Origin: a virus
DNA: 36,971 bases
Direction: 5' to 3' (one strand)
Virus record (IMG/VR): IMGVR_UViG_3300037337_000108
Location: 1 to 36,971 of that record
The notes beneath the pieces are model-generated. The model had not been told where the DNA came from. It did not search any database and was given only the letters and a program-made list of their open reading frames with translations. Position numbers and translations under genes: made by a program. Shown here piece after piece: positions 15,640-23,946 of the stretch (the first letter of the stretch is position 1; every line of letters starts with the position of its first letter).

Positions 15640-16548
15640 CTAGTAAATTGCTCCAATTTCTTTTGAATCAAAAGGCATCGCAATAAAGTAATGTCTGTAG
15701 TTCAATAAGTTCGTTTGAGCCGTTGGGTCGTTTTTCGCTTCTTTGAAGTACTGCTTTGTCATACCTGACTTTTTGGCAATTTGACCTGTCCAGAATGCGA
15801 ATGAACCTTGACGATCCGTAGCTGCTTTCACAGCTCCAAAAGCCTTTTTCACACCTAAAGCGGTATACAATGGATTTCCGTTGTATTCAAACAACTCAAA
15901 ACCTGCAATGACTGGGGCAGGCATACCTGTGTTGTAATTTACAAGTTTGTCTCCAAAGTTCTTACGGTCAACTAACAGATCATTGTAGTGTGCCGTTGAC
16001 AACACCAAACGTCTTCCTTCAGTCGAAACTTCCGCAACGTCCAAAGCTTCTTTCAATCTGACCATATCTTCATACGTCAAACTTGCTGGTCCGTCAACAA
16101 TTCTTGGCGTACCTGTTGCAGCGATAACCGGAGTTGCAGCTGTATTTGATGTTGGAGCAATTGCATGAGCCGCTTTCTGATACTTTTTAGTATTAATCGC
16201 GTTCGTGTGTGCCTTCGTTGCTGGGTCAATCACATCGTAAGATGCACCGATGATCTTGTCATCAGAAATTGACGTCGCTAGCGTTTGGTATTTCTCCAAA
16301 CTCACAACCGTTTCGTCATCCGTGTAGGCTTGAACCGCTAATGGGTAAGCTGTATTGTTGACCAATACGTCAGGATTGAACGACGTTCTAGGAATGTGAA
16401 TGATATTCAATTCCGAGGCATCACCTGATCCTACTTCCAACACATTCGTGTCCAATTCTGGAATTCCGTCCAACCATGGAGCCACGTTTTGTGTGGTTAA
16501 ATTTTGGCGCACTCTGGCAACCCAAACCTCTGCAAAATTTGCTGGCAT
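15640..16548 (-). CDS. Major capsid protein, HK97 fold, Mu gp34-like
   Basis: 302 aa starting MPANFAEVWVARVRQNLTTQ. It has a spine-helix region (LEKYQTLATSISDDKIIGAS), a P-domain stretch (GPASLTYEDMVRLKEALDVA, EGRRLVLSTAHYNDLL) and a C-terminal RHYFIAMPFDSKEIGAIY. It directly follows the protease/scaffold gene and precedes a strong terminator, as expected for the most abundant virion protein. The length is close to Mu T. Confidence 0.9.
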   Translation of the reverse strand: MPANFAEVWVARVRQNLTTQNVAPWLDGIPELDTNVLEVGSGDASELNIIHIPRTSFNPDVLVNNTAYPLAVQAYTDDETVVSLEKYQTLATSISDDKIIGASYDVIDPATKAHTNAINTKKYQKAAHAIAPTSNTAATPVIAATGTPRIVDGPASLTYEDMVRLKEALDVAEVSTEGRRLVLSTAHYNDLLVDRKNFGDKLVNYNTGMPAPVIAGFELFEYNGNPLYTALGVKKAFGAVKAATDRQGSFAFWTGQIAKKSGMTKQYFKEAKNDPTAQTNLLNYRHYFIAMPFDSKEIGAIY

Positions 16549-16582
16549 ATTTTCTACTTTTAAATTTAAAATCCGTTTTTAT

Positions 16583-16612
16583 CCCACTCCTTTGGAGGGG
16601 GCTAGGGGGAGG
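16583..16612. repeat. Dispersed C/G-rich palindromic repeat, copy 2
   Basis: CCCACTCCTTTGGAGGGGG then CTAGGGGGAGG. CTCCTTTGGAG forms a short stem, and the G-runs echo the copies at 9721-9750 and 29221-29251. It fills the gap between the protease/scaffold stop and the capsid start, so it may adjust their relative expression. Confidence 0.7.
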
Positions 16613-16615
16613 ATA

Positions 16616-17602
16616 TTATCCTACAATTTTTTTGTACTCCTCTGGGCTGTCTTTTTTGAAAGCCATTTGACCGTCAAAAGACAACTTCTGGAAGTCTTCC
16701 ATGTTTTTGACTTCAACCGCTCCAGTTCCACCTGGTACAATTACATTTGCACCAAAGTTTTGTTTGCCGGGAATTGCCTCAAGTGTCGCGGTTAACACTT
16801 CTGGCGAAGTCAAACCAAGGCTTACGAACGCTTCTTTTTTGTTCGCTGGAATCTTTCCTTCCGTAATGGCCAACTCCACTTGCGTAGTAATTGCCAATTT
16901 TGCAGCCGTTTCCTGTGCTTCTTTAGCCACCGAAGCCGCTAATTTCAAAGCCGTGTTTTCAGTGCTTAAATCGGTATTTTGTTTGGCCAATGCCAACACT
17001 TTCGCTTCAACTTCCGAAACGTCTAAACCGTCAGCGGGTTGGTCTTTGAAGCTTAACGCCATTAAAACCGACATTGATAAAATGATTTTTTTCATATCTA
17101 AATTTGTGTTTAACTCTTTTGGAGGTGTGGCCAGTTTTTCTGACACGGAAAGACAAAGTGATTTCACTTCCTCTTCTTTTAATAATTCGCCATCGACGCT
17201 ATAAATAGCAACGGCACCACGGTTGGAAGGCACAGGAATAATAGAACACTCTACAAGTTCACATTCCATCATGATCATTCGATCACCTACCCGTTCCACG
17301 CTGTCCCAGTTGGGAATGATTCCCATCGAACAGCCTTTTAAATAGCCACGGTCAACTTTGCCAGCTACATCTTTACCTAAATCAGTTTCTTCATCGAAGT
17401 TTGGTTTATGTTTTAAAAGCCCAGCTTCTTTTGTCGATTCAGACCAATTGCCAATGACGTTTTCTGTCGTGTTCGTGTGGTTGTTTAACATTACAGGATT
17501 GTCATTAAACCGGTCTAGGTTGATGCCAAGCGTGTTGATGTGAAAGCCGTACGAATTCTTTAGGTTTTCGTCATTAAAAACAAAATATTCTGGTCGCGCC
17601 AT
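16616..17602 (-). CDS. Prohead protease fused to scaffold (Mu I/Z-like)
   Basis: 328 aa. Residues 1-160 resemble a prohead serine protease: a His in VMLNNHTNTTE, and a Ser in GYLKGCSMGIIPNWD, followed by ECELVECSIIPVPSNRGAVA. The second half is coiled-coil scaffold (SEVEAKVLALAKQNTDLSTE). An in-frame ATG at 17095 (MKKIILSM) opens the scaffold half, giving a possible separate 159-aa product, as Mu makes Z inside I. It is the first gene of the leftward late operon and lies back to back with the terminase genes. Confidence 0.8.
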   Translation of the reverse strand: MARPEYFVFNDENLKNSYGFHINTLGINLDRFNDNPVMLNNHTNTTENVIGNWSESTKEAGLLKHKPNFDEETDLGKDVAGKVDRGYLKGCSMGIIPNWDSVERVGDRMIMMECELVECSIIPVPSNRGAVAIYSVDGELLKEEEVKSLCLSVSEKLATPPKELNTNLDMKKIILSMSVLMALSFKDQPADGLDVSEVEAKVLALAKQNTDLSTENTALKLAASVAKEAQETAAKLAITTQVELAITEGKIPANKKEAFVSLGLTSPEVLTATLEAIPGKQNFGANVIVPGGTGAVEVKNMEDFQKLSFDGQMAFKKDSPEEYKKIVG

Positions 17603-17642
17603 TTTAGTGATTTTCGTTAAGCGTTACCGCCTTTTGTGGTTA

Positions 17643-17670
17643 CAAAGATGCATTGAAGTACTTCGACAAA
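17643..17670 (-). promoter_or_regulatory. Candidate leftward late promoter with palindromic site
   Basis: On the minus strand TTTG (17667-17670), a 16-nt spacer, then CATCTTTG (17643-17650), one base off the Bacteroidota -7 box TAnnTTTG. The spacer is shorter than the usual 19-21, so it would be weak without help. The spacer contains the perfect palindrome GAAGTACTTC (17655-17664), a candidate regulator site. Position 40 nt before the protease gene suits late transcription. Confidence 0.4.
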
Positions 17671-17711
17671 AAAATTAATGCACGGCATCTGAACGCTTGT
17701 GTTTGAGTTCC

Positions 17712-17773
17712 TTACATAGTTGTAAAGTAAGTAAACAGGAATTTTTTTAGATGGTAGTATTTATTCAAATTTG
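17712..17773 (+). promoter_or_regulatory. Candidate rightward late promoter and upstream site
   Basis: CAAATTTG at 17766-17773 is one base from TAnnTTTG and sits 17 nt before the terminase start. The -33 region is only T-rich (17743-17749). An inverted repeat TTACA-TAGT-TGTAA lies at 17712-17725, about 55 bp before the putative start, where an activator could bind. Confidence 0.3.
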
Positions 17774-17790
17774 CTGTAAATCTTGACGAA

Positions 17791-18228
17791 ATGGGTTATA
17801 AAAAAGAGACTGAAAAAGAGTATGCCAAACTACTTTTTATCAAACAAGGACTTTCACAAAAGGAAATTGCTGAAAAGGTAAAGGTGACAGAAAAGACTGT
17901 TGGCCGTTGGGTAGCTGTGGGAAAATGGGACGAGCAAAAACGATCAATGATTTCCACGCGAACCAATATTATTTCGCAGTTTGAAGACCAGCTAACACGA
18001 TGGAACGCAGTTATTGAAAATCGAGAGGACCAATTGGCAAGTTCCAAAGAGGTTGACTTGCTCAACAAATTAGCCAGTGGTATTAAGAAACTTGAAACCG
18101 AAGTTGGCGTGGGAGAAATCATCACGGCAGTAATGGAACTGATTTCGTTTGTGCAAACGGTGGACTTTGAATTTTCAAAGAAACTGACGGAATATGCCGA
18201 CTTGTTTATTAATTCTAAAATCAAGTAA
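17791..18228 (+). CDS. Small terminase subunit (Mu gp27-like)
   Basis: 145 aa. The N-terminal helix-turn-helix (LFIKQGLSQKEIAEKVKVTE, then KTVGRWVAVGKWDEQKRSM) is followed by a helical oligomerisation region (EVDLLNKLASGIKKLETEVG). It recognises phage DNA for packaging in this class. Its stop overlaps the large subunit start (TAATG). First gene of the rightward head operon. Confidence 0.8.
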   Translation: MGYKKETEKEYAKLLFIKQGLSQKEIAEKVKVTEKTVGRWVAVGKWDEQKRSMISTRTNIISQFEDQLTRWNAVIENREDQLASSKEVDLLNKLASGIKKLETEVGVGEIITAVMELISFVQTVDFEFSKKLTEYADLFINSKIK

Positions 18229-19748
18229 TGTCAAAGCAAACTGAAAAGTCGTATGTAAAACTTTGGCAGGAATTTCGGGACAACACCCGGAAAGCAACGC
18301 CTGTAAATCTTGACGAAACCGCGGTTGATAAAGCCAAACGAATTGCACACTTGGAAGCCAATGACGAAGAATGGTTCAAATACTACTTTCCGAACTTTTA
18401 TACTTCGGAACCCGCTCCATTTCATTTGAAAGCGACAAAGCGAATTATGTCTAATTTGGAATGGTTTGAAGTTCGTTCCTGGGCTCGTGAACTTTCAAAG
18501 TCAGGACGGACGATGATGGAGGTGCTTAAACAGTCTTTAACTGGCAAAAAGAAAAACATTCTTATGGTGTCATCTACCTATGACAACGCCTGTAGATTGC
18601 TTTTACCCTACAAATCAATTTTAGAAGCAAACAACAGAATAATTAACGATTATGGACAACAGGAAAGTATTGGCAATTGGGAAGCCGGAGAGTTTGCGAC
18701 TAGAAAGGGCGTTAGCTTTAGAGCACTTGGGGCGGGTCAGAGTCCACGTGGTACCCGTAAAGATGAAGTCCGCCCGGATGTTATCCTTATTGATGACATC
18801 GACACAGATGAAGAATGTAGGAATCCAGAACGTATCAAACAAAAGGTCAAATGGATTGAGGAAGCGTTAATTCCTACCCGATCTATTTCAGGTCATTTGC
18901 AAATAATTGTTTGTGGAAACATTATTGCGAAGTTCTGTTGTGTTACGGAGTTGGCAAAAAAGGCCGACAAACACGACATCGTAAATATTCGCGATAAAGC
19001 GGGAAAAAGCACGTGGCCAAACAAAAATACGGAAGCGGCTATTGACAGAGTTTTACAAACGATTTCGTTTAATTCGGCTCAAAAAGAATACTACAACAAT
19101 CCAATATCTGAAGGGGATATTTTTAAGGAATTGACCTATGGCAAATGTCCGCCTTTATCGTATTGCGAAGACGTCGTAATTTATGCCGACCCTTCCACTT
19201 CAAACAAGGACAAAGGAAACGCATCGACAAAGGCAATTGCAATAGTGGGCTATCGTCAACAAAAATATTATATCTACAAAATGTGGGTCGATCAAATGAG
19301 CAACTCAAAGTTTGTGGATTGTTTGTATGAAGCTTTTCGGCACCTGACCTTGCACAAAGTAGATACTAAACGGATTTACATCGAAAATAATTCGCTGCAA
19401 GATCCTTTCTATGAACAAGTGCTTTTGCCATTGATTTACCAAAGAGGAAGAGACCAGGGTTTCACTATTCCGATAACTCCCGACTCACGACGTAAGCCTG
19501 ATAAATTTTTTCGTATCGAGGGAACCCTAGAACCACTCAACCGTTTAGGTCAATTGATTTTTAATACAACTGAAAAAGAAGAGCCGAACATGGTGAGAGC
19601 TCACGACCAAATGCTAGCAGTTTCGCCGACCACAAAAATAATGGATGCACCAGATGCAATTGAAGGTGCTTGCTGGTTAATTCAAAATAGGGTCGTTAAG
19701 AAAAATAGCACTTACTCAACAGGGCAAAGAAGCTCACGTAAATATTAA
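18228..19748 (+). CDS. Large terminase subunit (Mu gp28-like)
   Basis: 506 aa packaging motor. The ATPase part has SWARELSKSGRTMM (84-97), where the nucleotide-loop Lys is displaced relative to classical GKT, as in many terminases, and Walker B VILIDDID (185-192). The nuclease starts at VVIYADPSTS (Asp 321), with IYIENNSLQDPFYEQ and DAPDAIEG carrying further acidic residues. In Mu-like phages it cuts headful lengths including flanking host DNA. Confidence 0.9.
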   Translation: MSKQTEKSYVKLWQEFRDNTRKATPVNLDETAVDKAKRIAHLEANDEEWFKYYFPNFYTSEPAPFHLKATKRIMSNLEWFEVRSWARELSKSGRTMMEVLKQSLTGKKKNILMVSSTYDNACRLLLPYKSILEANNRIINDYGQQESIGNWEAGEFATRKGVSFRALGAGQSPRGTRKDEVRPDVILIDDIDTDEECRNPERIKQKVKWIEEALIPTRSISGHLQIIVCGNIIAKFCCVTELAKKADKHDIVNIRDKAGKSTWPNKNTEAAIDRVLQTISFNSAQKEYYNNPISEGDIFKELTYGKCPPLSYCEDVVIYADPSTSNKDKGNASTKAIAIVGYRQQKYYIYKMWVDQMSNSKFVDCLYEAFRHLTLHKVDTKRIYIENNSLQDPFYEQVLLPLIYQRGRDQGFTIPITPDSRRKPDKFFRIEGTLEPLNRLGQLIFNTTEKEEPNMVRAHDQMLAVSPTTKIMDAPDAIEGACWLIQNRVVKKNSTYSTGQRSSRKY

Positions 19749-19752
19749 TTTT

Positions 19753-19986
19753 ATGTTACCACACGATTTACAAATTAGAAAGTTATCGAATCACTCTAAA
19801 TTCGCGAACGCTCAATATCCTCAAAAAATAAGAGTAACCTATCAAATAGGCGTTGATATTTTAGGTTTTCCAATTTATGTTGAGCATGAAGTTTATAGAG
19901 GCGAACAAGCCGACACTACAAATAGGCTTCACGAAATAAGAACTTATTGGGTTCGAGTTCTTGAAAAAATCATTAAACAACATTAA
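19753..19986 (+). CDS. Hypothetical protein in head operon
   Basis: 77 aa, basic, no known motif: MLPHDLQIRKLSNHSKFANA, then YQIGVDILGFPIYVEHEVYR. It lies 4 nt after terminase and 2 nt before the gp36-like gene, so it is expressed with them. Not recognised. Confidence 0.6.
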   Translation: MLPHDLQIRKLSNHSKFANAQYPQKIRVTYQIGVDILGFPIYVEHEVYRGEQADTTNRLHEIRTYWVRVLEKIIKQH

Positions 19987-19988
19987 TT

Positions 19989-20444
19989 ATGTTTTTAGCA
20001 AAAATCGATTTAGGCAGCGTTATTTACAGCTATCAAGTAGACCAAATCACGGAAGGTAATGACGATCTCGTGCTGCAAGCTTTATCGGCTGCGGAAGAGG
20101 AAGCGAAGAGTTATTTAACGCCAAACATCAATAGCATGAATGCTTTTGACGGTCGTGTTTTATACGACACGGCTGCGATATTTAACGCTAGTGGTTTAGA
20201 CCGTAATGCGTTGATTTTGCAACATTGTTTGACGTTGGCAAAGTTTCACATTGCCACGCTTTGCAATGCTGATTTCATTTACGAACAAGCCAAAGAACGC
20301 TACGACCGCGCCATTGATTGGTTTACGAAACTTTCAAAAGGAACGCTGGTGCTTACGAGTTTACCGCAAATTACAATTACGGATCAAAACAACACGAGAC
20401 AGCCGTTTAGTAGCGGTTCGCGTGCAAAATTTAACCACGAATAA
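19989..20444 (+). CDS. Mu gp36-like (DUF1320) head-tail protein
   Basis: 151 aa starting MFLAKIDLGSVIYSYQVDQI. The acidic TEGNDDLVLQALSAAEEEAK followed by SYLTPN, and the helical LILQHCLTLAKFHIATLCNA, are the DUF1320 pattern found in Mu gp36, thought to act in head completion. In Mu it lies after the capsid gene; here it precedes the portal. Confidence 0.75.
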   Translation: MFLAKIDLGSVIYSYQVDQITEGNDDLVLQALSAAEEEAKSYLTPNINSMNAFDGRVLYDTAAIFNASGLDRNALILQHCLTLAKFHIATLCNADFIYEQAKERYDRAIDWFTKLSKGTLVLTSLPQITITDQNNTRQPFSSGSRAKFNHE

Positions 20445-20448
20445 TAAA

Positions 20449-21648
20449 ATGGAAAATCCAACTTTTCAATTGGCAAATCAAACAGGACAATGGAAGTTAA
20501 AGAAAAGCAATTCTTTAGCCGTCACTATTGCACCAAAATCAATATCTCGAACACGTCAGGACATCAAGAACTGGAACGACGCACTGAACTTGGCCAACAA
20601 TGTAGATCAGGCCAAACGCTTCCCGTTGTACAACCTCTATGATAATATTATGATTGACCTGCATTTGCAGTCACAAATCAATAACCGGATGTTGAAATCC
20701 CTTTCTCAACCTTTTTTAATCAACGATTTAGCGGGTAAGAAAAACGATGATTTAACCGCTTTTTTGCAAAATAAAAAGTGGGTGTACGCGATTAATAAAG
20801 CGATTTTGGAAACGGTTTACTATGGTCATTCATTGGGTGAGTTTAATTACATTAACGAAGAGATCGTTTTTGATTTGATTCCGCGACAAAACGTTGATCC
20901 TGTCAAAGGATTTCTTTTTGCCGACTATGCGGAAGACAAAAAAATAGACTACCGCCTACAAAAAGAATACGGTTCTTTTTTGATTGAATTCGGCAGCAAC
21001 AAAGAGTATGGATTGCTCAATGGTTGTGTGCCTCATGTCCTGATGAAACGGTTTGCACAAAGTTGTTATTCTGAACTTTGCGAAATTTACGGCATTCCAC
21101 CACGAGTTTTGAAAACAAACACACAGGATCGGGCAATGGTAAGTCGTGGCGAAAAGATGTTGCGTGATATGGGTTCGGCGGCTTGGTTCATCATTGATGA
21201 CAACGAAAGTTTTGAATTTGCGCAAGGCGTCTCAACAAACGGTGATGTGTACAAAGGTTTGCTTAATGTTTGTAATAATGAAATGTCGATGGGTATTTCA
21301 GGAACTGTGGTTGGTCAAGACACGAAGAACGGATCGAACTCAAAAGAAAAGAGTTCGCTGACTATCTTGCAAGATTTAGTCGATAGCGATTTATCGTTAA
21401 TTGAGCAAGGCTGGAACACAGTTGTGATTCCTGCTTTGGTAAAATTAGGTTTAGTTACTGGCGATGCCGTTTTTGCTTTTCCACCTTCAGAAGATTTAGA
21501 CATGCTTTGGACCATGACAAAAGACGCCGCCAACTTTTTAGAGATTGATCCTACTTGGGTCAAAGATACATTTGGCATTCAAGTTTTGGGAGCCAAAAAA
21601 ACAGAAGCACCAACTAAACTAAATTTCGACGCTGATTTTTTCGTCTAG
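20449..21648 (+). CDS. Portal protein, DUF935 / Mu gp29 type
   Basis: 399 aa from ATG 20449 (MENPTFQLANQTGQWKLKKS); the frame is open further upstream but lies over the previous gene. Core motifs are DLHLQSQINNRMLKSLSQPF, VYYGHSLGEFNYINEEIVFD, IPPRVLKTNTQDRAMVS and GTVVGQDTKNGSNSKEKSS, all DUF935-like. It is shorter than Mu gp29 (about 510 aa), mainly at the C-terminus, and ends ADFFV at a T TTT TTC heptamer leading into the MuF frame. Confidence 0.85.
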   Translation: MENPTFQLANQTGQWKLKKSNSLAVTIAPKSISRTRQDIKNWNDALNLANNVDQAKRFPLYNLYDNIMIDLHLQSQINNRMLKSLSQPFLINDLAGKKNDDLTAFLQNKKWVYAINKAILETVYYGHSLGEFNYINEEIVFDLIPRQNVDPVKGFLFADYAEDKKIDYRLQKEYGSFLIEFGSNKEYGLLNGCVPHVLMKRFAQSCYSELCEIYGIPPRVLKTNTQDRAMVSRGEKMLRDMGSAAWFIIDDNESFEFAQGVSTNGDVYKGLLNVCNNEMSMGISGTVVGQDTKNGSNSKEKSSLTILQDLVDSDLSLIEQGWNTVVIPALVKLGLVTGDAVFAFPPSEDLDMLWTMTKDAANFLEIDPTWVKDTFGIQVLGAKKTEAPTKLNFDADFFV

Positions 21649-21667
21649 GCCCTGAATATTTTGGGGC
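21636..21667 (+). other. Candidate -1 frameshift site, portal into MuF
   Basis: The portal ends GAT TTT TTC GTC TAG. T TTT TTC (21636-21642) is a perfect X XXY YYZ heptamer, and the -1 frame reads on as RLGPEYFGALHLRIGN into MuF. Six nt downstream GCCCT (21649-21653) can pair with GGGGC (21663-21667), a small hairpin at the usual distance. The MuF frame opens at 21636 with no ATG before codon 81 of the annotated gene. Confidence 0.55.
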
Positions 21668-21668
21668 G

Positions 21669-23135
21669 TTGCATTTGCGAATTGGTAATTTGTACACCTG
21701 CGGTTGCGAAGACTGCAAGGACAAACCGCTGCAACTTGCTTTAAGTGACGGACTGTTTAAAAAACTTTTAAACGTCGGTAAAAAAGCATTTAAACAGTTG
21801 CACAAATTGGGAACTTACAAGCCCGAAGATTTGAAAACCGTGAAGGAGTACAAAACCTTGATTGATGAAACCTATAATGTTTTTAACAAAGCGATTTTGT
21901 CGCACGAAATGCCAGACACGATGCGGAAGGCTTTACAAGATGATGCGTTCTTGTTTGGTGGATTAAAAACACACGCTCAATTGTTTGAAGCTTCAAAGTT
22001 GCTGTTGGACGATAAAGGCGAATTGAAACCATTTACCACGCTGGATAAAGAGTTTGACGATTTAGGCATTAATTACAACCGCAACTATTTGCAAGCCGAA
22101 TATGAGTTTGCCACATCTTCATCACAAATGGCGAGTAAGTGGGAAAACTTTGACAGCTCTGGCAGGTACAATTTGCAATACCGAACCGCTAAAGACAACC
22201 GAGTGCGGGAAGAGCATGCGAAGCTTGCTGATATTACGCTCCCAAAAGAAGATGCTTTTTGGACGGAGTACATGCCACCCAACGGCTGGAACTGCAGATG
22301 TACTGTGGTGGAAGTTTTGAAAGATAAATTTCCTGAAAGTGATTCCGAAAAGTCAATTCTCGCAGGTCAAGAAGCCACAACGCAAGAAGGTAAGGACGGC
22401 AAAAACCGCCTTGCGATATTCCGGTTTAATCCTGGGGTGGAAAAAAAAGTATTTCCGCCAGCACATCCGTATAATAAAGTAAAAGGAGCAATTGTTATTA
22501 AGGAAGAAGTACAAAATATTCCAAAAAATATTACTGAATATGAAAAACGATTAGGAATTAAAGTAAACAAAGATATCTTTAAGCATTTAAAAAAAGAAAC
22601 ACCTCTACTACTTAAAAACGCAGATGGTACAGTTGCAAAAGGAGCTTATTACAATCCTAATACAAATGATGTAGTTATTCCGATTAACCAACGTAGAAAA
22701 AATAGTAAATGGTACGCACAGGCAGTAATTCATCACGAATTTGGGCATGCCATAGATTTTCAAAGAGGGTATCAATCACGTCAAGAAGTTAAGGATGTGA
22801 TGCAAAAATATAAAAAGATTTTTTCAAAAAATAAAAACGAAATATTTAAACAAATACAGGTTAATATTAATGAGACTAGGCTTGAAGCCTTGCGTAATTT
22901 AAACTACGATACAATTGAAAAAACAGGTGCATGTGCTGACACAATTATGTCGTTAAATAGAAAATTCGGGTATGGTCACACAATAGCGTATTTTAAAAGG
23001 AAGGGCTCGTCTGAAGCGGAATTTATAGCACATGTGTTTGAAAATAAATTTAGCGGCAATGAGGTGTTTAAAAGAATAATGCCAGAACTCTACGACGACA
23101 TGATAAAGTTAGCGGATGATTTGAATACTAAATAA
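21669..23135 (+). CDS. MuF head protein with C-terminal zincin-like toxin domain
   Basis: 488 aa from a TTG start, although the frame is open from 21636 and may be fused to portal by -1 shift. Residues 1-220 are the Mu F domain: YRTAKDNRVREEHAKLAD (171-188) and TEYMPPNGWNCRCTVVEV (199-216). Residues about 270-488 are different: IHHEFGHAID (354-363) carries an HExxH zinc-protease motif with a later acidic EAEFIAH (449-455). DNA from about 22450 on is clearly richer in A/T. This is the layout of MuF polymorphic toxins, where a minor virion protein carries an exchangeable toxin. Confidence 0.8.
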   Translation: MHLRIGNLYTCGCEDCKDKPLQLALSDGLFKKLLNVGKKAFKQLHKLGTYKPEDLKTVKEYKTLIDETYNVFNKAILSHEMPDTMRKALQDDAFLFGGLKTHAQLFEASKLLLDDKGELKPFTTLDKEFDDLGINYNRNYLQAEYEFATSSSQMASKWENFDSSGRYNLQYRTAKDNRVREEHAKLADITLPKEDAFWTEYMPPNGWNCRCTVVEVLKDKFPESDSEKSILAGQEATTQEGKDGKNRLAIFRFNPGVEKKVFPPAHPYNKVKGAIVIKEEVQNIPKNITEYEKRLGIKVNKDIFKHLKKETPLLLKNADGTVAKGAYYNPNTNDVVIPINQRRKNSKWYAQAVIHHEFGHAIDFQRGYQSRQEVKDVMQKYKKIFSKNKNEIFKQIQVNINETRLEALRNLNYDTIEKTGACADTIMSLNRKFGYGHTIAYFKRKGSSEAEFIAHVFENKFSGNEVFKRIMPELYDDMIKLADDLNTK

Positions 23136-23361
23136 AAACTACATCCTGAAGATTGTACTCGTCATAGATTATATCAGAGTTTGTGATTTTGTCATTAATG
23201 CTTAATTTTTTGTTTTGCAGCGATGCTTTTTCTAACAACTTATAAACATTATCTCCTAAATGTGCTAAAAGTGTTTCCAAAAGTTGGGCATATTCATCGG
23301 CTTTAGAACCTGAATAATCACGTTTAGAAGTTAATTCACTATATAAGTTTTTTCCCGACAT
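23128..23361 (-). CDS. Candidate immunity protein opposite the MuF toxin
   Basis: 77 aa, charged and helical (DEYAQLLETLLAHLGDNVYK). It is convergent with the MuF gene, overlapping its last 8 nt, and lies alone on the minus strand inside a plus-strand operon. It has its own promoter and shares the A/T-rich composition of the toxin region. Constitutive expression from the prophage would protect the lysogen. No family recognised; immunity is inferred from arrangement. Confidence 0.55.
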   Translation of the reverse strand: MSGKNLYSELTSKRDYSGSKADEYAQLLETLLAHLGDNVYKLLEKASLQNKKLSINDKITNSDIIYDEYNLQDVVFI

Positions 23362-23365
23362 AGTG

Positions 23366-23394
23366 CAAAACTACAAAATTAATATGAATAACAA
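23366..23394 (-). promoter_or_regulatory. Promoter of the candidate immunity gene
   Basis: The minus strand shows TTG, an 18-nt spacer, and TAGTTTTG (23366-23373), an exact TAnnTTTG -7 box. The start of transcription would fall at or next to the ATG at 23361, so the mRNA is probably leaderless. Confidence 0.55.
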
Positions 23395-23412
23395 TACTTT
23401 AGAAGTAAAATA

Positions 23413-23946
23413 ATGGATAGTGATAATTTTATTAAAAACATACTAAAAGACATTCGTGTTGATTTGACTGATGAGTTTGACCGCAACTTTGAACGGAAAG
23501 CTTTTTTTGACAAAGCTTGGGAAGACACAAGAATTCCCAACCGAAAGGGAAGTTTAATGATGCGAACCGGTAAGACTAGACGATCGATAAAGTCAACCGA
23601 AAGTCCTACTGATGTAAAATGGACTAGTTCGTTACCGTATGCCAATATGCTGAACGAAGGTGGCGAAATTGTCGTAACTGAAAAGATGAAACGCTTTTTT
23701 TGGGCGATGTTTTACAAAGCTTCAGGAGCTGTAACATCATCAGGAAAAGGCGAACGCAACGCCAGACTTTCGGAAGAGGCAAAAACGTGGAAGGCATTGG
23801 CGTTGCAGAAAGTGGGAAAGGTGATGATCATAAAACAACGGCAGTTTATTGGCGACCATCCCGAAGTGAGGAGACGCATAGAAGCGATTGTAGATCAAAA
23901 CATGCAAGCCGTAAAACAAGACATTTTAAATAATTTGCGACGATGA
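23413..23946 (+). CDS. Mu gpG-like virion morphogenesis protein
   Basis: 177 aa. MRTGKTRRSIKSTESPTDVK then SSLPYANMLNEGGEIVVTEK is the motif of the phage virion morphogenesis family (Mu gpG, P2 gpS-like), followed by MIIKQRQFIGDHPEVRR near the end. It acts in tail completion or head-tail joining. It overlaps the next gene by 4 nt. Confidence 0.8.
   Translation: MDSDNFIKNILKDIRVDLTDEFDRNFERKAFFDKAWEDTRIPNRKGSLMMRTGKTRRSIKSTESPTDVKWTSSLPYANMLNEGGEIVVTEKMKRFFWAMFYKASGAVTSSGKGERNARLSEEAKTWKALALQKVGKVMIIKQRQFIGDHPEVRRRIEAIVDQNMQAVKQDILNNLRR

Noticed and set aside
19105-19330. Short frames inside the terminase gene on both strands
   Set aside because: They are shadows of a strongly conserved terminase frame and have no independent signals.
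20251-20448. Upstream extension of the portal frame
   Set aside because: It lies wholly over the gp36-like gene, and the extra residues are low-quality; ATG 20449 starts right after that gene's stop.
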